Source of the DNA: Carboxylicivirga taeanensis
GTDB taxonomy: Bacteria > Bacteroidota > Bacteroidia > Bacteroidales > Marinilabiliaceae
Assembly (NCBI RefSeq): GCF_051851475.1
Contig: NZ_JBPUSJ010000013.1
Location: 1 to 64,000, forward strand
DNA: 64,000 nt
Direction: 5' to 3'
Positions 18,616 through 28,008 of this stretch are shown here, piece by piece (positions within the stretch are counted from its first letter, which is position 1; each line of letters begins with the position of its first letter). The notes under the pieces are model-generated. The model had not been told where the DNA came from, searched no databases, and saw nothing but the letters and a program-made list of their open reading frames with translations. A program made the translations under genes and the position numbers.

Positions 18616-18641
18616 AAAAAGCGGCCAAAGGCCGCTTTTTT
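18615..18641. terminator. bidirectional intrinsic terminator
   Basis: AAAAAAGCGGCC (18615-18626) pairs with GGCCGCTTTTTT (18630-18641) around a three-base loop. It serves both the universal stress gene and the convergent peptide transporter. Confidence 0.92.
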
Positions 18642-18661
18642 AGTATATAATTAAGTTCAAA

Positions 18662-20194
18662 TTATTTCGAAACTCTTTCTAACCACTTCAACATAAATAG
18701 CATGGTGAACATGGAAATGATACAGGCTACAACAAAAATTGTCCAGGTAGCCCAAATTGGAATTGACTCATAGAAGATTGCTCCAATAAATAATAACTGG
18801 TTACCAAGTGCTGTAGCACCTAACCAACCACCTTGCATAATTCCTTGATACTGAGGAGGAGCTACTTTTGATACAAACGAGATACCAAGCGGGCTAATAA
18901 ACAGCTCAGCAACAGTCAGAATAAAGTAGGTACCAATCAATAGCATTGGGGTTACTTTAGCTGCATCATCAAGTGGAGTACCCCCTTGTGATGGATCGAT
19001 TGAAGAGAATAGCGGCAGGTCTAACGAGCCTAAGGTCATCACAACAAATCCTAATGCAGCAATAAACATACCGATAGCAATTTTCTTAGGGGTTGAAGGC
19101 TCAAGATTTTTCGCACGTAACCAGCCAAATATTGCCATTACTACAGGAGTAAGCAGAACAACAAAGAGCGGGTTTATTGACTGGAATAACTCAGCTCCCT
19201 GGATGCTTACAACACCTAAATCGATATTAATCGCACTTAAATCGGTAAAGTTCTTAGCAAACATCGTTAAGGTTAATCCGTTCTGGTGGAATGAAAACCA
19301 GAAAAAGATAACAACACCAAATACGGCAAATAAAGCATAAATACGTTGCTTAATTTCTTTAGCATCCATTTGTGGTACCTCTGCCTTTGTGCCGCCTTCG
19401 TGAACTTCATGACCACCTGGGTTTGGAAAGTTCTTTTTATTTACCAGGTAAATAATAAAAGAAATTAGCATGGCTATAATAGCAGTTCCGAATGCATAGT
19501 GGAAACCTGTTGAGAAAACATTGAGGTATTCATTGGCAAATGTGCCAAGATCAGCTACTGCAGAACCGTTAGCTACATTAGCCATCTCCTGGAACTTGGT
19601 AGTTGCTTCAGTAGAAATAGTGCCATCAATAAAAGAGTGGCAAATGGCAGGAAGGTCAGCATCGTAGTTGAAGCCGTTGTGGCTTAACCACCAGTTGCGA
19701 ACACCAACAGCCAAGAAAGGCGCGAAAATAGCACCAACATTGATAAACATATAGAATAGTGAGAAACCTGAGTCTCTATATTTGCTATACTGCTCATTGT
19801 CATACATTTGACCAACAAGAGCCTGAAGGTTACCTTTGAATAGTCCGTTACCGAAAGAAATAACGAATAAAGCCAAACAGGTCATTACAAGTGTGAAAGT
19901 GCTGGCTCCGGTTGGAATTGCAAGAAATACATAACCAAGCCCCATCACTATTAAACCACTTAGAATGGTGCCTTTATAGTTACGCGTTTTATCAGCTATA
20001 ACTCCTCCAGCTAATGATAGAATGTAAATTAAAGCATAAAATACAGAATATATCAGTCCTGCATCTTTACCATTTAATCCAAATTTGGCCTGCAAAAAAA
20101 GCACAAGAATAGCCATCATGGTATAAAAACCAAAACGCTCACCCATATTGGCGAGAGCGGCCGGTATGAGTCCTTTAGGATGTTGTTTAAACAT
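18662..20194 (-). CDS. POT/PTR family di- or tripeptide:H+ symporter
   Basis: The 510-residue protein has 12 or more transmembrane helices and belongs to the proton-dependent oligopeptide transporter family. It should import di- and tripeptides across the inner membrane. Helix 1 has the family position of the ExxER motif, but the first glutamate is replaced by asparagine: NMGERFGFY (Asn16, Glu19, Arg20). The second family segment GGVIADK follows helix 2, and a long hydrophilic insert lies around residues 250-280. A good minus-strand promoter lies just upstream. Convergent with the universal stress gene. Confidence 0.92.
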   Translation of the reverse strand: MFKQHPKGLIPAALANMGERFGFYTMMAILVLFLQAKFGLNGKDAGLIYSVFYALIYILSLAGGVIADKTRNYKGTILSGLIVMGLGYVFLAIPTGASTFTLVMTCLALFVISFGNGLFKGNLQALVGQMYDNEQYSKYRDSGFSLFYMFINVGAIFAPFLAVGVRNWWLSHNGFNYDADLPAICHSFIDGTISTEATTKFQEMANVANGSAVADLGTFANEYLNVFSTGFHYAFGTAIIAMLISFIIYLVNKKNFPNPGGHEVHEGGTKAEVPQMDAKEIKQRIYALFAVFGVVIFFWFSFHQNGLTLTMFAKNFTDLSAINIDLGVVSIQGAELFQSINPLFVVLLTPVVMAIFGWLRAKNLEPSTPKKIAIGMFIAALGFVVMTLGSLDLPLFSSIDPSQGGTPLDDAAKVTPMLLIGTYFILTVAELFISPLGISFVSKVAPPQYQGIMQGGWLGATALGNQLLFIGAIFYESIPIWATWTIFVVACIISMFTMLFMLKWLERVSK

Positions 20195-20234
20195 ATCTAT
20201 TTAATTTATAATTAGTTGTTAAATCAAAGCGAAG

Positions 20235-20265
20235 CAAATATATATTTTTTTGCAGCACTTACAAA
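20235..20265 (-). promoter_or_regulatory. promoter of the POT transporter
   Basis: On the minus strand TTTG (20262-20265) and TATATTTG (20235-20242) are separated by 19 bases, matching the Bacteroidota -33/-7 pattern. The start codon is at 20194. Confidence 0.75.
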
Positions 20266-20451
20266 TCGTAAGTGTCATGCTTTGGAGCAGTGTTTTTGTA
20301 AGTTTGTGACGACTAGTTAGGTACGCCTTAAATTATCTCCATAAAATTTGGCGATATACTAGCGGAGCGAGAGCCGCTTATAGTGTGTCAGGCACTTGTT
20401 TTTGTTTGTATTGCACGGAGATAAAACGGAGGTGCTTCAATAAAAACTTTG

Positions 20452-20459
20452 TAAATTTG
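20452..20459 (+). promoter_or_regulatory. candidate -7 box for nnr
   Basis: TAAATTTG matches the Bacteroidota TAnnTTTG -7 element 31 bases before the ATG at 20490. No clear -33 element was found. Confidence 0.5.
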
Positions 20460-20489
20460 ATTGTTTCCATAATTTAGTTGCATTCTGAT

Positions 20490-21998
20490 ATGAAAATATT
20501 CCCTGTCAAACAAGTGGCCAAAATTGATAAGTTTACTATTGAGCATGAGCCTATTGCTTCGATCGAACTGATGGAGCGTGCTTCATTAGCGTTTTATGAG
20601 CGTTTTATTGAATTGTATCCGCATGGAGATGTATGCGTCCTGGTGGGGCCTGGAAATAATGGGGGCGATGCATTAGCTGTTGCCCGGCTATTGCTTCTAA
20701 ATTGGCGACACGTGCAGGTTTGTTTAATAGTTGAGCCAGAAAAGTTAAGTGCCGATGCGTCCATCAACTATGAGCGCTTAAATAAACTGCAGGCTAGCAT
20801 CAGTATCTTTACCGATGAGGAGCAATTTGCTGAAATTAATAAAAACAGTACAATAATCGATGGTCTTTTTGGTTCAGGATTAAATCGTCCCTTGGTTGGA
20901 TTGGCTGCTAAGCTTGTGACCTATGTTAATAGTCTGGATGCAGAAGTGGTGAGTATTGATATTCCGTCCGGTTTGTTTGGTGAAAATAATGCTGGAAATA
21001 TTCCGGAATCTATTATGATGGCTAACTGCACCATTAGTTTTCAGTTCCCTAAGTTGGCTTTTTTGCTGGCTGATAACGAGGCGTATGTTGGACAATGGAT
21101 GATTGAGGATATTGGTTTGCATCCTCAAATAATTAATGATACAAGTTGTGACTACAGTTACAGTGATCGAAACAATGTCAGTAAGTTATTGCAAAGTCAC
21201 AGTCGGTTTACCCATAAAGGTAATATGGGGCACGCCCTGCTTTTGGCGGGTAGCTATGGTAAAATGGGCGCTGCTGTATTGGCATCAAAAGGGTGCCTGA
21301 AGACAGGTGCCGGGTTACTGACAACGCATGTTCCGCGTTTGGGTTATACCATTATTCAGACAGCTGTACCTGAAGCCATGGTTAGTATTGATCGTTCAGA
21401 TATACTATTAAGCGAATTTCCGGATTTAAATGCCTTTGATGCCATTGGTATTGGTCCGGGCATCGGCTTAAAGCCAAATACGGTGGCGGCCCTCAGAGAT
21501 TTGCTTACAAACTTAGGCAATAAGCCAGTGGTGCTTGATGCTGATGCGCTAAACATTCTTTCACAAGACGAATCGTTATGGGATTTAATGCCTCAACATG
21601 CCATTCTAACGCCACATCCGGGGGAGTTTGATAGGTTGGTGGGCCCAAGCCATACTGCTTATGAGCGTCTTCAAAAAGCCCGCAGATTCGCAATGGACAT
21701 GCAGGTGGTTCTGGTTCTGAAAGGAGCCTATACAGCAGTTGTTGATGTTGACGGACATTGTTACTTCAACTCAACAGGTAATTATGGCATGGCAACGGCA
21801 GGAAGTGGTGATGTACTCACAGGTATCCTCTTGGCGCTGTTGGCACAAGGCTACGTACCTCTGAATGCCGCCCGAATTGGAGTTTATCTGCATGGTTTGA
21901 GTGGGGACCTCATGCTTATTGAGTCGGCCGAGGAAGCCATCATCGCTTCTGATATAATCAATAAAATAGGTGCTGCATTTCAGCAGTTAAGGCGATAA
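20490..21998 (+). CDS. nnr: bifunctional NAD(P)HX epimerase / dehydratase
   Basis: The 502-residue metabolite-repair enzyme restores NAD(P)H from its hydrated forms. The N-terminal YjeF_N epimerase domain (about 1-215) interconverts R and S NAD(P)HX and shows GPGNNGGDALAVARLL. The C-terminal ribokinase-like dehydratase domain (about 230-500) uses ADP to dehydrate S-NAD(P)HX and shows AGSGDVLTGILLALLAQG. ATG 20490 is preferred over an in-frame TTG at 20478. The two-domain length is standard for bacteria. Confidence 0.95.
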   Translation: MKIFPVKQVAKIDKFTIEHEPIASIELMERASLAFYERFIELYPHGDVCVLVGPGNNGGDALAVARLLLLNWRHVQVCLIVEPEKLSADASINYERLNKLQASISIFTDEEQFAEINKNSTIIDGLFGSGLNRPLVGLAAKLVTYVNSLDAEVVSIDIPSGLFGENNAGNIPESIMMANCTISFQFPKLAFLLADNEAYVGQWMIEDIGLHPQIINDTSCDYSYSDRNNVSKLLQSHSRFTHKGNMGHALLLAGSYGKMGAAVLASKGCLKTGAGLLTTHVPRLGYTIIQTAVPEAMVSIDRSDILLSEFPDLNAFDAIGIGPGIGLKPNTVAALRDLLTNLGNKPVVLDADALNILSQDESLWDLMPQHAILTPHPGEFDRLVGPSHTAYERLQKARRFAMDMQVVLVLKGAYTAVVDVDGHCYFNSTGNYGMATAGSGDVLTGILLALLAQGYVPLNAARIGVYLHGLSGDLMLIESAEEAIIASDIINKIGAAFQQLRR

Positions 21999-22028
21999 TT
22001 ATCATCTTGGCTTTTAATTTTTTTCGTT

Positions 22029-22114
22029 TACCTTTGGTGTCCGTGTCCCCAATAAGTTTAAAATGGGGTGTGTTTAAAGAATCTCGTGCAGAGAAAGAGT
22101 GTGGTTTTCTGCAC
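22029..22114 (+). promoter_or_regulatory. -7 box and folded leader of the DUF4831 gene
   Basis: TACCTTTG (22029-22036) fits the TAnnTTTG -7 element. The predicted leader of about 95 bases holds two hairpins: CCCCA/TGGGG (about 22047-22068), and GTGCAGA (22086-22092) with TCTGCAC (22108-22114). Confidence 0.55.
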
Positions 22115-22138
22115 CTGATGCCATGGTAATCTGAAAAA

Positions 22139-23251
22139 ATGTTAGTTATGAATAAGCTACTTCTTTCAATAGGTGTCGCAGCTGTGTTTTCTTCATGTGC
22201 GGTGCAGCAAACAGTTCCTTCAAAAGTTGATGTGCAGGATGTTACAACAATGAGTAACGCAGCTGGTAATGTGTTGTTATACAGTTTGCCTACAACAGTA
22301 GTCAGGGTTAATGTCGAAGTTGAAAAAACAATCAGTAGAGTTGGTCCGTTTTATCGCTACTCTCAAAAAATGCTCAACATTAGTGATGTTGTGACAGAGA
22401 ATAAAGAAGAGTGGAGGATTAAGTCTATCAATATTGAAACTTATGGGAAGCCAAATCCTGACAGGCAGTATGCTATTTCTTTCACTGGCCAATGTGCGGC
22501 CCCCTTTGTTAATTTGACCCCATCAGGTATTTTGGCCGGTATAAACAATGAATCTTCAGTTTCGGCTAGCTACTTAAAAGATTTTACTCAGCCTGTAATT
22601 CCAACCATTAATGATGTTAATTTCAATGATGTGCCAATGATTGAAAAACAGATGGTGAAAACATCAACCGCTGCTATGGCTGAGGAAACAGCTAATTACA
22701 TTTATAAAATACGAAAGCGTCGTTTTAAAATTTTAGCTAGCGACTATGAGCAGCTTCCGCCTGATGGCCAGTCGTATGAAGTGATGGTACGCGAACTAAA
22801 CAAGCTCGAAAAGCAGCACATGGAATTATTTGTTGGCAAAACAGAAACTTTTACCATCACCAAATCCTTCGATATTGTGCCCGATAAAATGAGCACAAGC
22901 AATGATGTGTTATTTCGCTTTTCAACCGTTAAGGGCATAGTTGATAAAATGGATGTGAGTGGTTCGCCCGTATATTTTGAGCTGGACACGCAGGATTTTA
23001 AAAATCTGCAAGGCTCAGCTAATGTGATTGATAAGAAACAGGACGTGCGAAACGGCCTTTTCTATATCAAACCAGGAAAAGGCTTGGTGAAAATTATAGA
23101 TAAGAACGTTCTGGTTAAAGAAAAAGAAGTCTATCTCAGTCAATATGGCCAGGTGGTGTCCATGCCGGCCAATGTGCTGGAGCGCGATGATGTGCGTATT
23201 CGCATTGATTCGGCTACAGGAGCTTTACAAAGCATCGATAAAAAACAGTAA
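22139..23251 (+). CDS. DUF4831 family lipoprotein
   Basis: The 370-residue protein starts with a lipoprotein signal ending in the lipobox FSSC, so it should be lipid-anchored in the envelope. The body matches the Bacteroidota DUF4831 family pattern: an N-terminal domain starting near NVLLYSLPTTVVRVNVEVEK with an early YGKPNPDRQY stretch, and later repeated beta-rich segments. No enzymatic motif is visible and the family has no assigned function. ATG 22139 or 22148 may be used. PepD starts 32 bases downstream and may be cotranscribed. Confidence 0.82.
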   Translation: MLVMNKLLLSIGVAAVFSSCAVQQTVPSKVDVQDVTTMSNAAGNVLLYSLPTTVVRVNVEVEKTISRVGPFYRYSQKMLNISDVVTENKEEWRIKSINIETYGKPNPDRQYAISFTGQCAAPFVNLTPSGILAGINNESSVSASYLKDFTQPVIPTINDVNFNDVPMIEKQMVKTSTAAMAEETANYIYKIRKRRFKILASDYEQLPPDGQSYEVMVRELNKLEKQHMELFVGKTETFTITKSFDIVPDKMSTSNDVLFRFSTVKGIVDKMDVSGSPVYFELDTQDFKNLQGSANVIDKKQDVRNGLFYIKPGKGLVKIIDKNVLVKEKEVYLSQYGQVVSMPANVLERDDVRIRIDSATGALQSIDKKQ

Positions 23252-23283
23252 TTATTATATAATACCTTTTTAAACAAAAAGTT

Positions 23284-24747
23284 ATGAGTGACGAAATAGC
23301 TAAATTATCTCCCCAGGGTCTTTGGGAAAATTTCTATAAACTAACACAGATACCTCGTCCATCAAAAAAGGAGGGTAAGGCCATTGATTTCATCGAACAG
23401 TTCGGTAACTCCTTAGGCTTTACCACTATTCGCGATGAGGTTGGTAACGTGATTATTCGCAAACCTGCTACACCAGGCTATGAAAACCGGATGGGTGTGA
23501 TTTTGCAAAGCCACGTTGACATGGTGCCGCAAAAAAACAGCGATAAGGTACATAATTTTGAGACCGACCCGATTGAAACATACATTGAAGATGGTTGGGT
23601 GAAAGCTAATGGAACCACACTGGGAGCTGATAACGGCATTGGTGTGGCAGCTGCTTTGGCCGTTTTGCAGGCCACCGATATAGAGCACGGACCCATCGAG
23701 GCCCTTATCACAATGGATGAGGAAGCTGGTATGACCGGAGCCAATGCTTTGAAGCCTGGGCTGTTGGAAGGAGATATTTTGCTTAATATGGACTCGGAAG
23801 ATGAAGGTGAACTTTATGTGGGTTGTGCTGGTGGATCGGATGCTAATATCAAATTTACCTATACCGATGCTGAGGTGCCGGAAGGGTCTGTAGCTTTTAA
23901 ACTCGCACTAACAGGGTTAAAAGGTGGTCACTCAGGTATGGATATTGTTTTGGGTCGAGGGAATGCTAATATTTTAATGTTCCGCTTTTTAAAGTTTGCC
24001 GTGGCCAATCTCGATGCACGCTTAGCATCTATCGATGGTGGAAGTCTGCGTAATGCCATTCCTCGTGAAGCTTTCGCCGTGGTTACAGTAGCAGCCGATC
24101 AGGCAGATGATTTGGTAGAGAGCTTGGAAGAGTTCGAAGATATCTATAAAGCAGAGTTCGGTCAGGTTGAGCCAGACTTGTCGTTTACAGCGGAAAAAAC
24201 AGACTTGCCTGCAGCCTTAATTGACGAGCTCACGCAAGATGACCTTATTAATGGAGTAATTGCAGCTCCCAATGGCGTGATGCGCATGAGTACCGATATG
24301 GAAGGATTGGTTGAAACATCGACTAACCTGGCCATTGTTAAGTCTGAAAATAATGAGATTCATGTAAAGTGTCTGATGCGTAGTTCTGTAGATTCAGCTA
24401 AAGAAGAGCTGGAGTCAAAAATGGAAAGTGTATTCCGTTTAGCAGGTGCTGAAGTGTGGTTTGGTGGCCAATATCCCGGATGGAAACCTAATCTGGAATC
24501 ACCAATCCTAAAAACCATGCAGGAGGTTTACAACCGAAAATGGGGAAAGGTACCTGAAATCAAAGCTATTCACGCAGGCTTAGAATGTGGGATCTTAGGA
24601 AGTGCTTATCCACATTGGGATATGATTTCTTTTGGACCAACCATTCGCTTCCCTCACTCACCCGATGAAAAGGTGAATATTGAAACGGTTTCCCTGTTCT
24701 GGGAGTATTTGGTAGAGACATTAAAGAATGTACCGGTAAAGAAATAA
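23284..24747 (+). CDS. pepD: aminoacyl-histidine dipeptidase (M20C)
   Basis: The 487-residue PepD family metallopeptidase hydrolyses dipeptides such as Xaa-His in the cytosol. The di-zinc ligands and catalytic residues appear in order: ILQSHVDMVPQ, TLGADNGIGVA, ALITMDEEAGMTGANAL (catalytic Glu pair), LLNMDSEDEGE and the C-terminal FGPTIRFPHSPDE histidine. A lid/dimerisation domain is inserted in the middle as in other M20 enzymes. Length is standard. A MFSD1-like transporter gene follows after a short terminator hairpin. Confidence 0.95.
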   Translation: MSDEIAKLSPQGLWENFYKLTQIPRPSKKEGKAIDFIEQFGNSLGFTTIRDEVGNVIIRKPATPGYENRMGVILQSHVDMVPQKNSDKVHNFETDPIETYIEDGWVKANGTTLGADNGIGVAAALAVLQATDIEHGPIEALITMDEEAGMTGANALKPGLLEGDILLNMDSEDEGELYVGCAGGSDANIKFTYTDAEVPEGSVAFKLALTGLKGGHSGMDIVLGRGNANILMFRFLKFAVANLDARLASIDGGSLRNAIPREAFAVVTVAADQADDLVESLEEFEDIYKAEFGQVEPDLSFTAEKTDLPAALIDELTQDDLINGVIAAPNGVMRMSTDMEGLVETSTNLAIVKSENNEIHVKCLMRSSVDSAKEELESKMESVFRLAGAEVWFGGQYPGWKPNLESPILKTMQEVYNRKWGKVPEIKAIHAGLECGILGSAYPHWDMISFGPTIRFPHSPDEKVNIETVSLFWEYLVETLKNVPVKK

Positions 24748-24760
24748 TTATAAAATAGAT

Positions 24761-24797
24761 AGAATAGCTGCAATGAAGTTTGTAGCTATTCTTTTTT
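24761..24797 (+). terminator. terminator after pepD
   Basis: AGAATAGCT (24761-24769) pairs with AGCTATTCT (24784-24792), followed by a T-run. Read-through into the transporter gene is possible. Confidence 0.75.
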
Positions 24798-24823
24798 GTT
24801 CGTATAACTAACTACAAAACGTA

Positions 24824-26455
24824 ATGACAGAAGTAATAAAAAAGACATTAAAGGATAATGTAGCAATGCGTTGGCTTGTATTAGTCCTTGTGAGTACTTT
24901 ACTTTTTTCAACCTATTGGTTTCAGGATTTTTTCGGCTCCTTAAAGGGACTTATGGATTCGGAACTGGGTATTAATAGTGAGGAGTTTGGTCGTCTCATT
25001 GGTTTAACAACCATTGCCAACATGTTTGGTATGATTATCATTGGGGGGATAATTCTTGATAAGTGGGGAATTCGTATTGCTGGATTAGCTTTTGGAGGTT
25101 TAGCAACTCTGGGGGCAAGTATTTCAGCCCTGGCGGCCGCCGGATTTTTTGGCGACGATAAAGGCGTGATGTTAACCTGGATGATCATTGGTCGTGTAAT
25201 GTTTGGATCAGGATTGGAAGTGGTTTGTGTGGTCGCTACGCGTACCATTGTAAAATGGTTCAAAGGGTATGAACTGGCATTGGCCATGGCTATTAACATG
25301 GGCTTTGGTCGTTTGGGGTCGGCACTTGGGTTGGCTATATCTCTCGATATCGGTGGTGGAGCTGTATCACCTGCAGTTACATTTGCTGCTGCTCTTATCG
25401 GTATCTCGCTGCTCATGTTTGTTATCTACCTGGTGTTTGATATTAAGCTGGATAGGCAGGTGGGAGCCTCGGAAATTGAGGCTGGAGAAGATGAAGATTT
25501 TAAATTTAATGATTTGGTAAAGTTAGTTACTAACAAGTCCTTTGTGTACATCGCGCTTCTCTGTGTGTCTTTTTATGCAGCGGTATTCCCGTTTATTCAA
25601 TATGCACCCGATTTACTAGTGAATAAGTTTGGCTTTTCTTACGATCTTCCAGAGGCTGGACTGTTTAAATTATTTGGCAGTTCTGCTGTTGGTACCGCTG
25701 GTATTTACGTGCTATTATTTGTGTTTGGACTTGCCTTTTCAATGGTGCCATCCAAAATGAAAACAGTACCAACTAAGTTTATTAGTTTGGTGGTTATTGG
25801 CGCTCTTTTTGGAGTTTTTGTCTATAGCTTAAAAGATGTATTCAGTGTTTGGTTGGTCAATGGACCAAAAACAGCGTCCTTAATTCCAATGGGTACGATT
25901 TTATTTACTCCTATCTTTGGTAATTATGTCGATAAAAATGGTAAAGCCGCTTCGTTGATGATTTTAGGATCTTTGCTATTGATTTTTGCTCACCTTTCTT
26001 TATCGGTATTTCAAAGTGAGCTATTGGGGTATTTTGGTTTACTCAGTTTGGGTGTTGCTTTTTCGCTGGTGCCAGCTGCTATGTGGCCATCAGTGGCTAA
26101 AATTGTAGCAGAGAGTCGATTGGGTACTGCTTATGCTTCTATGTTCACCATTCAGAATTGGGGATTAGGCCTTTTCTTTTGGGGAATTGGTGCCTTGCTC
26201 AATGCTGTGAATCCTGGTGTGATTAAGATAACAGAAGATTTTCGTAATAAATTTGAAGCAGCGGGCCTAGATAAGGCAGCTGTTGCTGAAAAGATTGATG
26301 CTCTGAAATTATCAGGAGAAATACCTCCATTTGACTATACTATTCCAATTTTGGTATTAGTGCTATGTGGGGTTGTTTCTATCTTTTTGTCATTTATGCT
26401 TAAGAAATCAGATAAGGAACAGGGCTATGGTTTGGAACAGCCTTCTGTTGACTAA
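24824..26455 (+). CDS. MFS transporter, MFSD1-like
   Basis: The 543-residue protein has about 12 membrane helices. Its N-terminal half resembles animal MFSD1: a helix-1 segment with STYWFQDFFGSLKGLM, the GGIILDKWGIR loop, and GRVMFGSGLEVVCVVATRT followed by VKWFKGYELALAMA. MFSD1 has been reported to carry dipeptides, and pepD lies just upstream, so a dipeptide substrate is an attractive inference. Substrate and direction are not shown by sequence. The C-terminal third has an acidic, soluble insert before the last helix. Confidence 0.85.
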   Translation: MTEVIKKTLKDNVAMRWLVLVLVSTLLFSTYWFQDFFGSLKGLMDSELGINSEEFGRLIGLTTIANMFGMIIIGGIILDKWGIRIAGLAFGGLATLGASISALAAAGFFGDDKGVMLTWMIIGRVMFGSGLEVVCVVATRTIVKWFKGYELALAMAINMGFGRLGSALGLAISLDIGGGAVSPAVTFAAALIGISLLMFVIYLVFDIKLDRQVGASEIEAGEDEDFKFNDLVKLVTNKSFVYIALLCVSFYAAVFPFIQYAPDLLVNKFGFSYDLPEAGLFKLFGSSAVGTAGIYVLLFVFGLAFSMVPSKMKTVPTKFISLVVIGALFGVFVYSLKDVFSVWLVNGPKTASLIPMGTILFTPIFGNYVDKNGKAASLMILGSLLLIFAHLSLSVFQSELLGYFGLLSLGVAFSLVPAAMWPSVAKIVAESRLGTAYASMFTIQNWGLGLFFWGIGALLNAVNPGVIKITEDFRNKFEAAGLDKAAVAEKIDALKLSGEIPPFDYTIPILVLVLCGVVSIFLSFMLKKSDKEQGYGLEQPSVD

Positions 26456-26488
26456 TTTTATGGTATAATCTAATTGTCTACTATATTA

Positions 26489-26520
26489 AAACAGCTGCCT
26501 TTTGGGGTGGCTGTTTTTTT
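26489..26520 (+). terminator. terminator after the MFS gene
   Basis: ACAGC-TGCC (26491-26499) pairs with GG-TG-GCTGT (26507-26515), allowing G-T pairs, and a T-run follows. Confidence 0.8.
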
Positions 26521-26631
26521 GTGTACACTGGTATTAAAAGGTACTTAGTATGTAGTTTGGTTTGTTTATTGGTTCAATAATTAACCTTCCAGCATTAGTA
26601 CTTTACTTTATAGGAGAGTGTGTGATATGCT

Positions 26632-26665
26632 CAAAAAAAGAGGCCAATCGTTTGAAAGGCCTCTC
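26632..26665 (-). terminator. terminator of the purine permease operon
   Basis: AGAGGCC (26639-26645) pairs with GGCCTCT (26658-26664). Read on the minus strand it is followed by a T-run (the A-run at 26633-26638). Confidence 0.85.
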
Positions 26666-26690
26666 TTGATATAATAGTTGATGGAAGTTT

Positions 26691-27992
26691 TTACATGAAA
26701 ATAAACTTCAGAATAAACAGTATTGCTAAGATGTAGCTGATGATAGAAATATCTTTGAATTTACCGGTAAGCAGCTTTAAGAGTACGTAAGACAGAATGC
26801 CAAATACAATACCTTCAGCAATTGAGAAAGTAAGTGGCATCATAATCAATGTAAAGAAAGCCGGAATAGATTCGGTAAAGTCATCTAAATCCAGGTTCAT
26901 AATAGGCGTCATCATCATCACACCTACTAATACCAATGCAGGCGCTGTAGCTGCCGCCGGTATCATTAAAAAGAGAGGTGATAAAAATAGCGCACAAATA
27001 AACAGAACTGCGGTAGTAAGCGCCGTTAAGCCTGTACGTCCTCCTTCGGCAACACCCGATGCTGATTCTACATAGGTGGTAACCGTTGAGGTTCCTAATG
27101 CAGCACCAACTGCTGTACCAATTGAGTCGGCCATCAGTGCTTGCTTAACGTTAGGAATGCGACCGTCCTTATTAATCATATTTGCTTTTGTTGACACACC
27201 AATCAAAGTACCAACCGTATCGAACATATCCACAAACAGGAAGGTAAATAATACCGTAATCATGGTAAAGATGCCTTCAGCCGAGTTAATCCATGTCCAA
27301 TCAAATTGCCAGGCAATGGAAGAGATGGATGGTACAGAGAAATCAAAGTGAGGAAGTTGAGTAACCCCCAATGGTAAACCAACAACAGTAGTTGCCACCA
27401 TACCAATTAATAAAGCACCTTTTACTTTTAAGGCTAAAAGAACACCAGTGATAACAATGCCTCCCAATGCCAGCAGGACAGCAGCGCTCTTCATGTCTCC
27501 TAAATGCACAAAAGTTGCATCGTGGGCGATAATAATACCGGCGTTTTTCATCCCGATAAAAGCGATGAACAGACCAATACCAACAGAGATGGCATTTTTA
27601 ATACTGCCCGGGATAGCGTTGATAATTAACTCACGGATGTTAAAGGCCGTCATTAAAATGAACAAGATACCTTCCAGGAAGACGGCTGTAAGAGCAAACT
27701 GCCATGACATTCCCATTCCGATACACACACCAAATGCAAAAAAGGCGTTAAGTCCCATACCTGGAGCCAATGCAAAAGGGAGTTTGGCCCAAAGAGCCAT
27801 TACTAACGTACCCACAGCTGCCGAAATAGCAGTAGCTGTAAATAAGGCTCCTTTATCCATGCCTGTCGCCGAAAGGATATCCGGGTTAACAGCCAGGATG
27901 TAGGCCATTGTCATAAACGTTGTGATACCGGCAACGATTTCCGTTTTGACAGTGGTCTTATTTTCCGATAGTTTGAAAAATTTTTCTAACAT
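26691..27992 (-). CDS. NCS2 family purine permease (AzgA-like)
   Basis: The 433-residue inner-membrane permease of the AzgA/GhxP/PbuG branch of NCS2 imports adenine, hypoxanthine or guanine with protons. It shows the N-terminal EIVAGITTFMTMAYILAVNP signature, LAPGMGLNAFFAF and a later ESASGVAEGGRTGLTAL segment, all typical of the AzgA group. About 12-14 membrane helices are predicted. It lies 16 bases downstream of a DUF5020 outer-membrane protein gene, so the two form an operon for uptake across both membranes. Confidence 0.93.
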   Translation of the reverse strand: MLEKFFKLSENKTTVKTEIVAGITTFMTMAYILAVNPDILSATGMDKGALFTATAISAAVGTLVMALWAKLPFALAPGMGLNAFFAFGVCIGMGMSWQFALTAVFLEGILFILMTAFNIRELIINAIPGSIKNAISVGIGLFIAFIGMKNAGIIIAHDATFVHLGDMKSAAVLLALGGIVITGVLLALKVKGALLIGMVATTVVGLPLGVTQLPHFDFSVPSISSIAWQFDWTWINSAEGIFTMITVLFTFLFVDMFDTVGTLIGVSTKANMINKDGRIPNVKQALMADSIGTAVGAALGTSTVTTYVESASGVAEGGRTGLTALTTAVLFICALFLSPLFLMIPAAATAPALVLVGVMMMTPIMNLDLDDFTESIPAFFTLIMMPLTFSIAEGIVFGILSYVLLKLLTGKFKDISIISYILAILFILKFIFM

Positions 27993-28008
27993 GATTGTGT
28001 TATATTAA

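Noticed and set aside
24922..25416. 164-codon minus-strand ORF opposite the MFS gene
   Set aside because: Proline/isoleucine-rich mirror of a membrane protein, a common artefact on the antisense strand.
27448..27903. 151-codon plus-strand ORF opposite the purine permease
   Set aside because: Same antisense artefact. The minus-strand permease is clearly the real gene.
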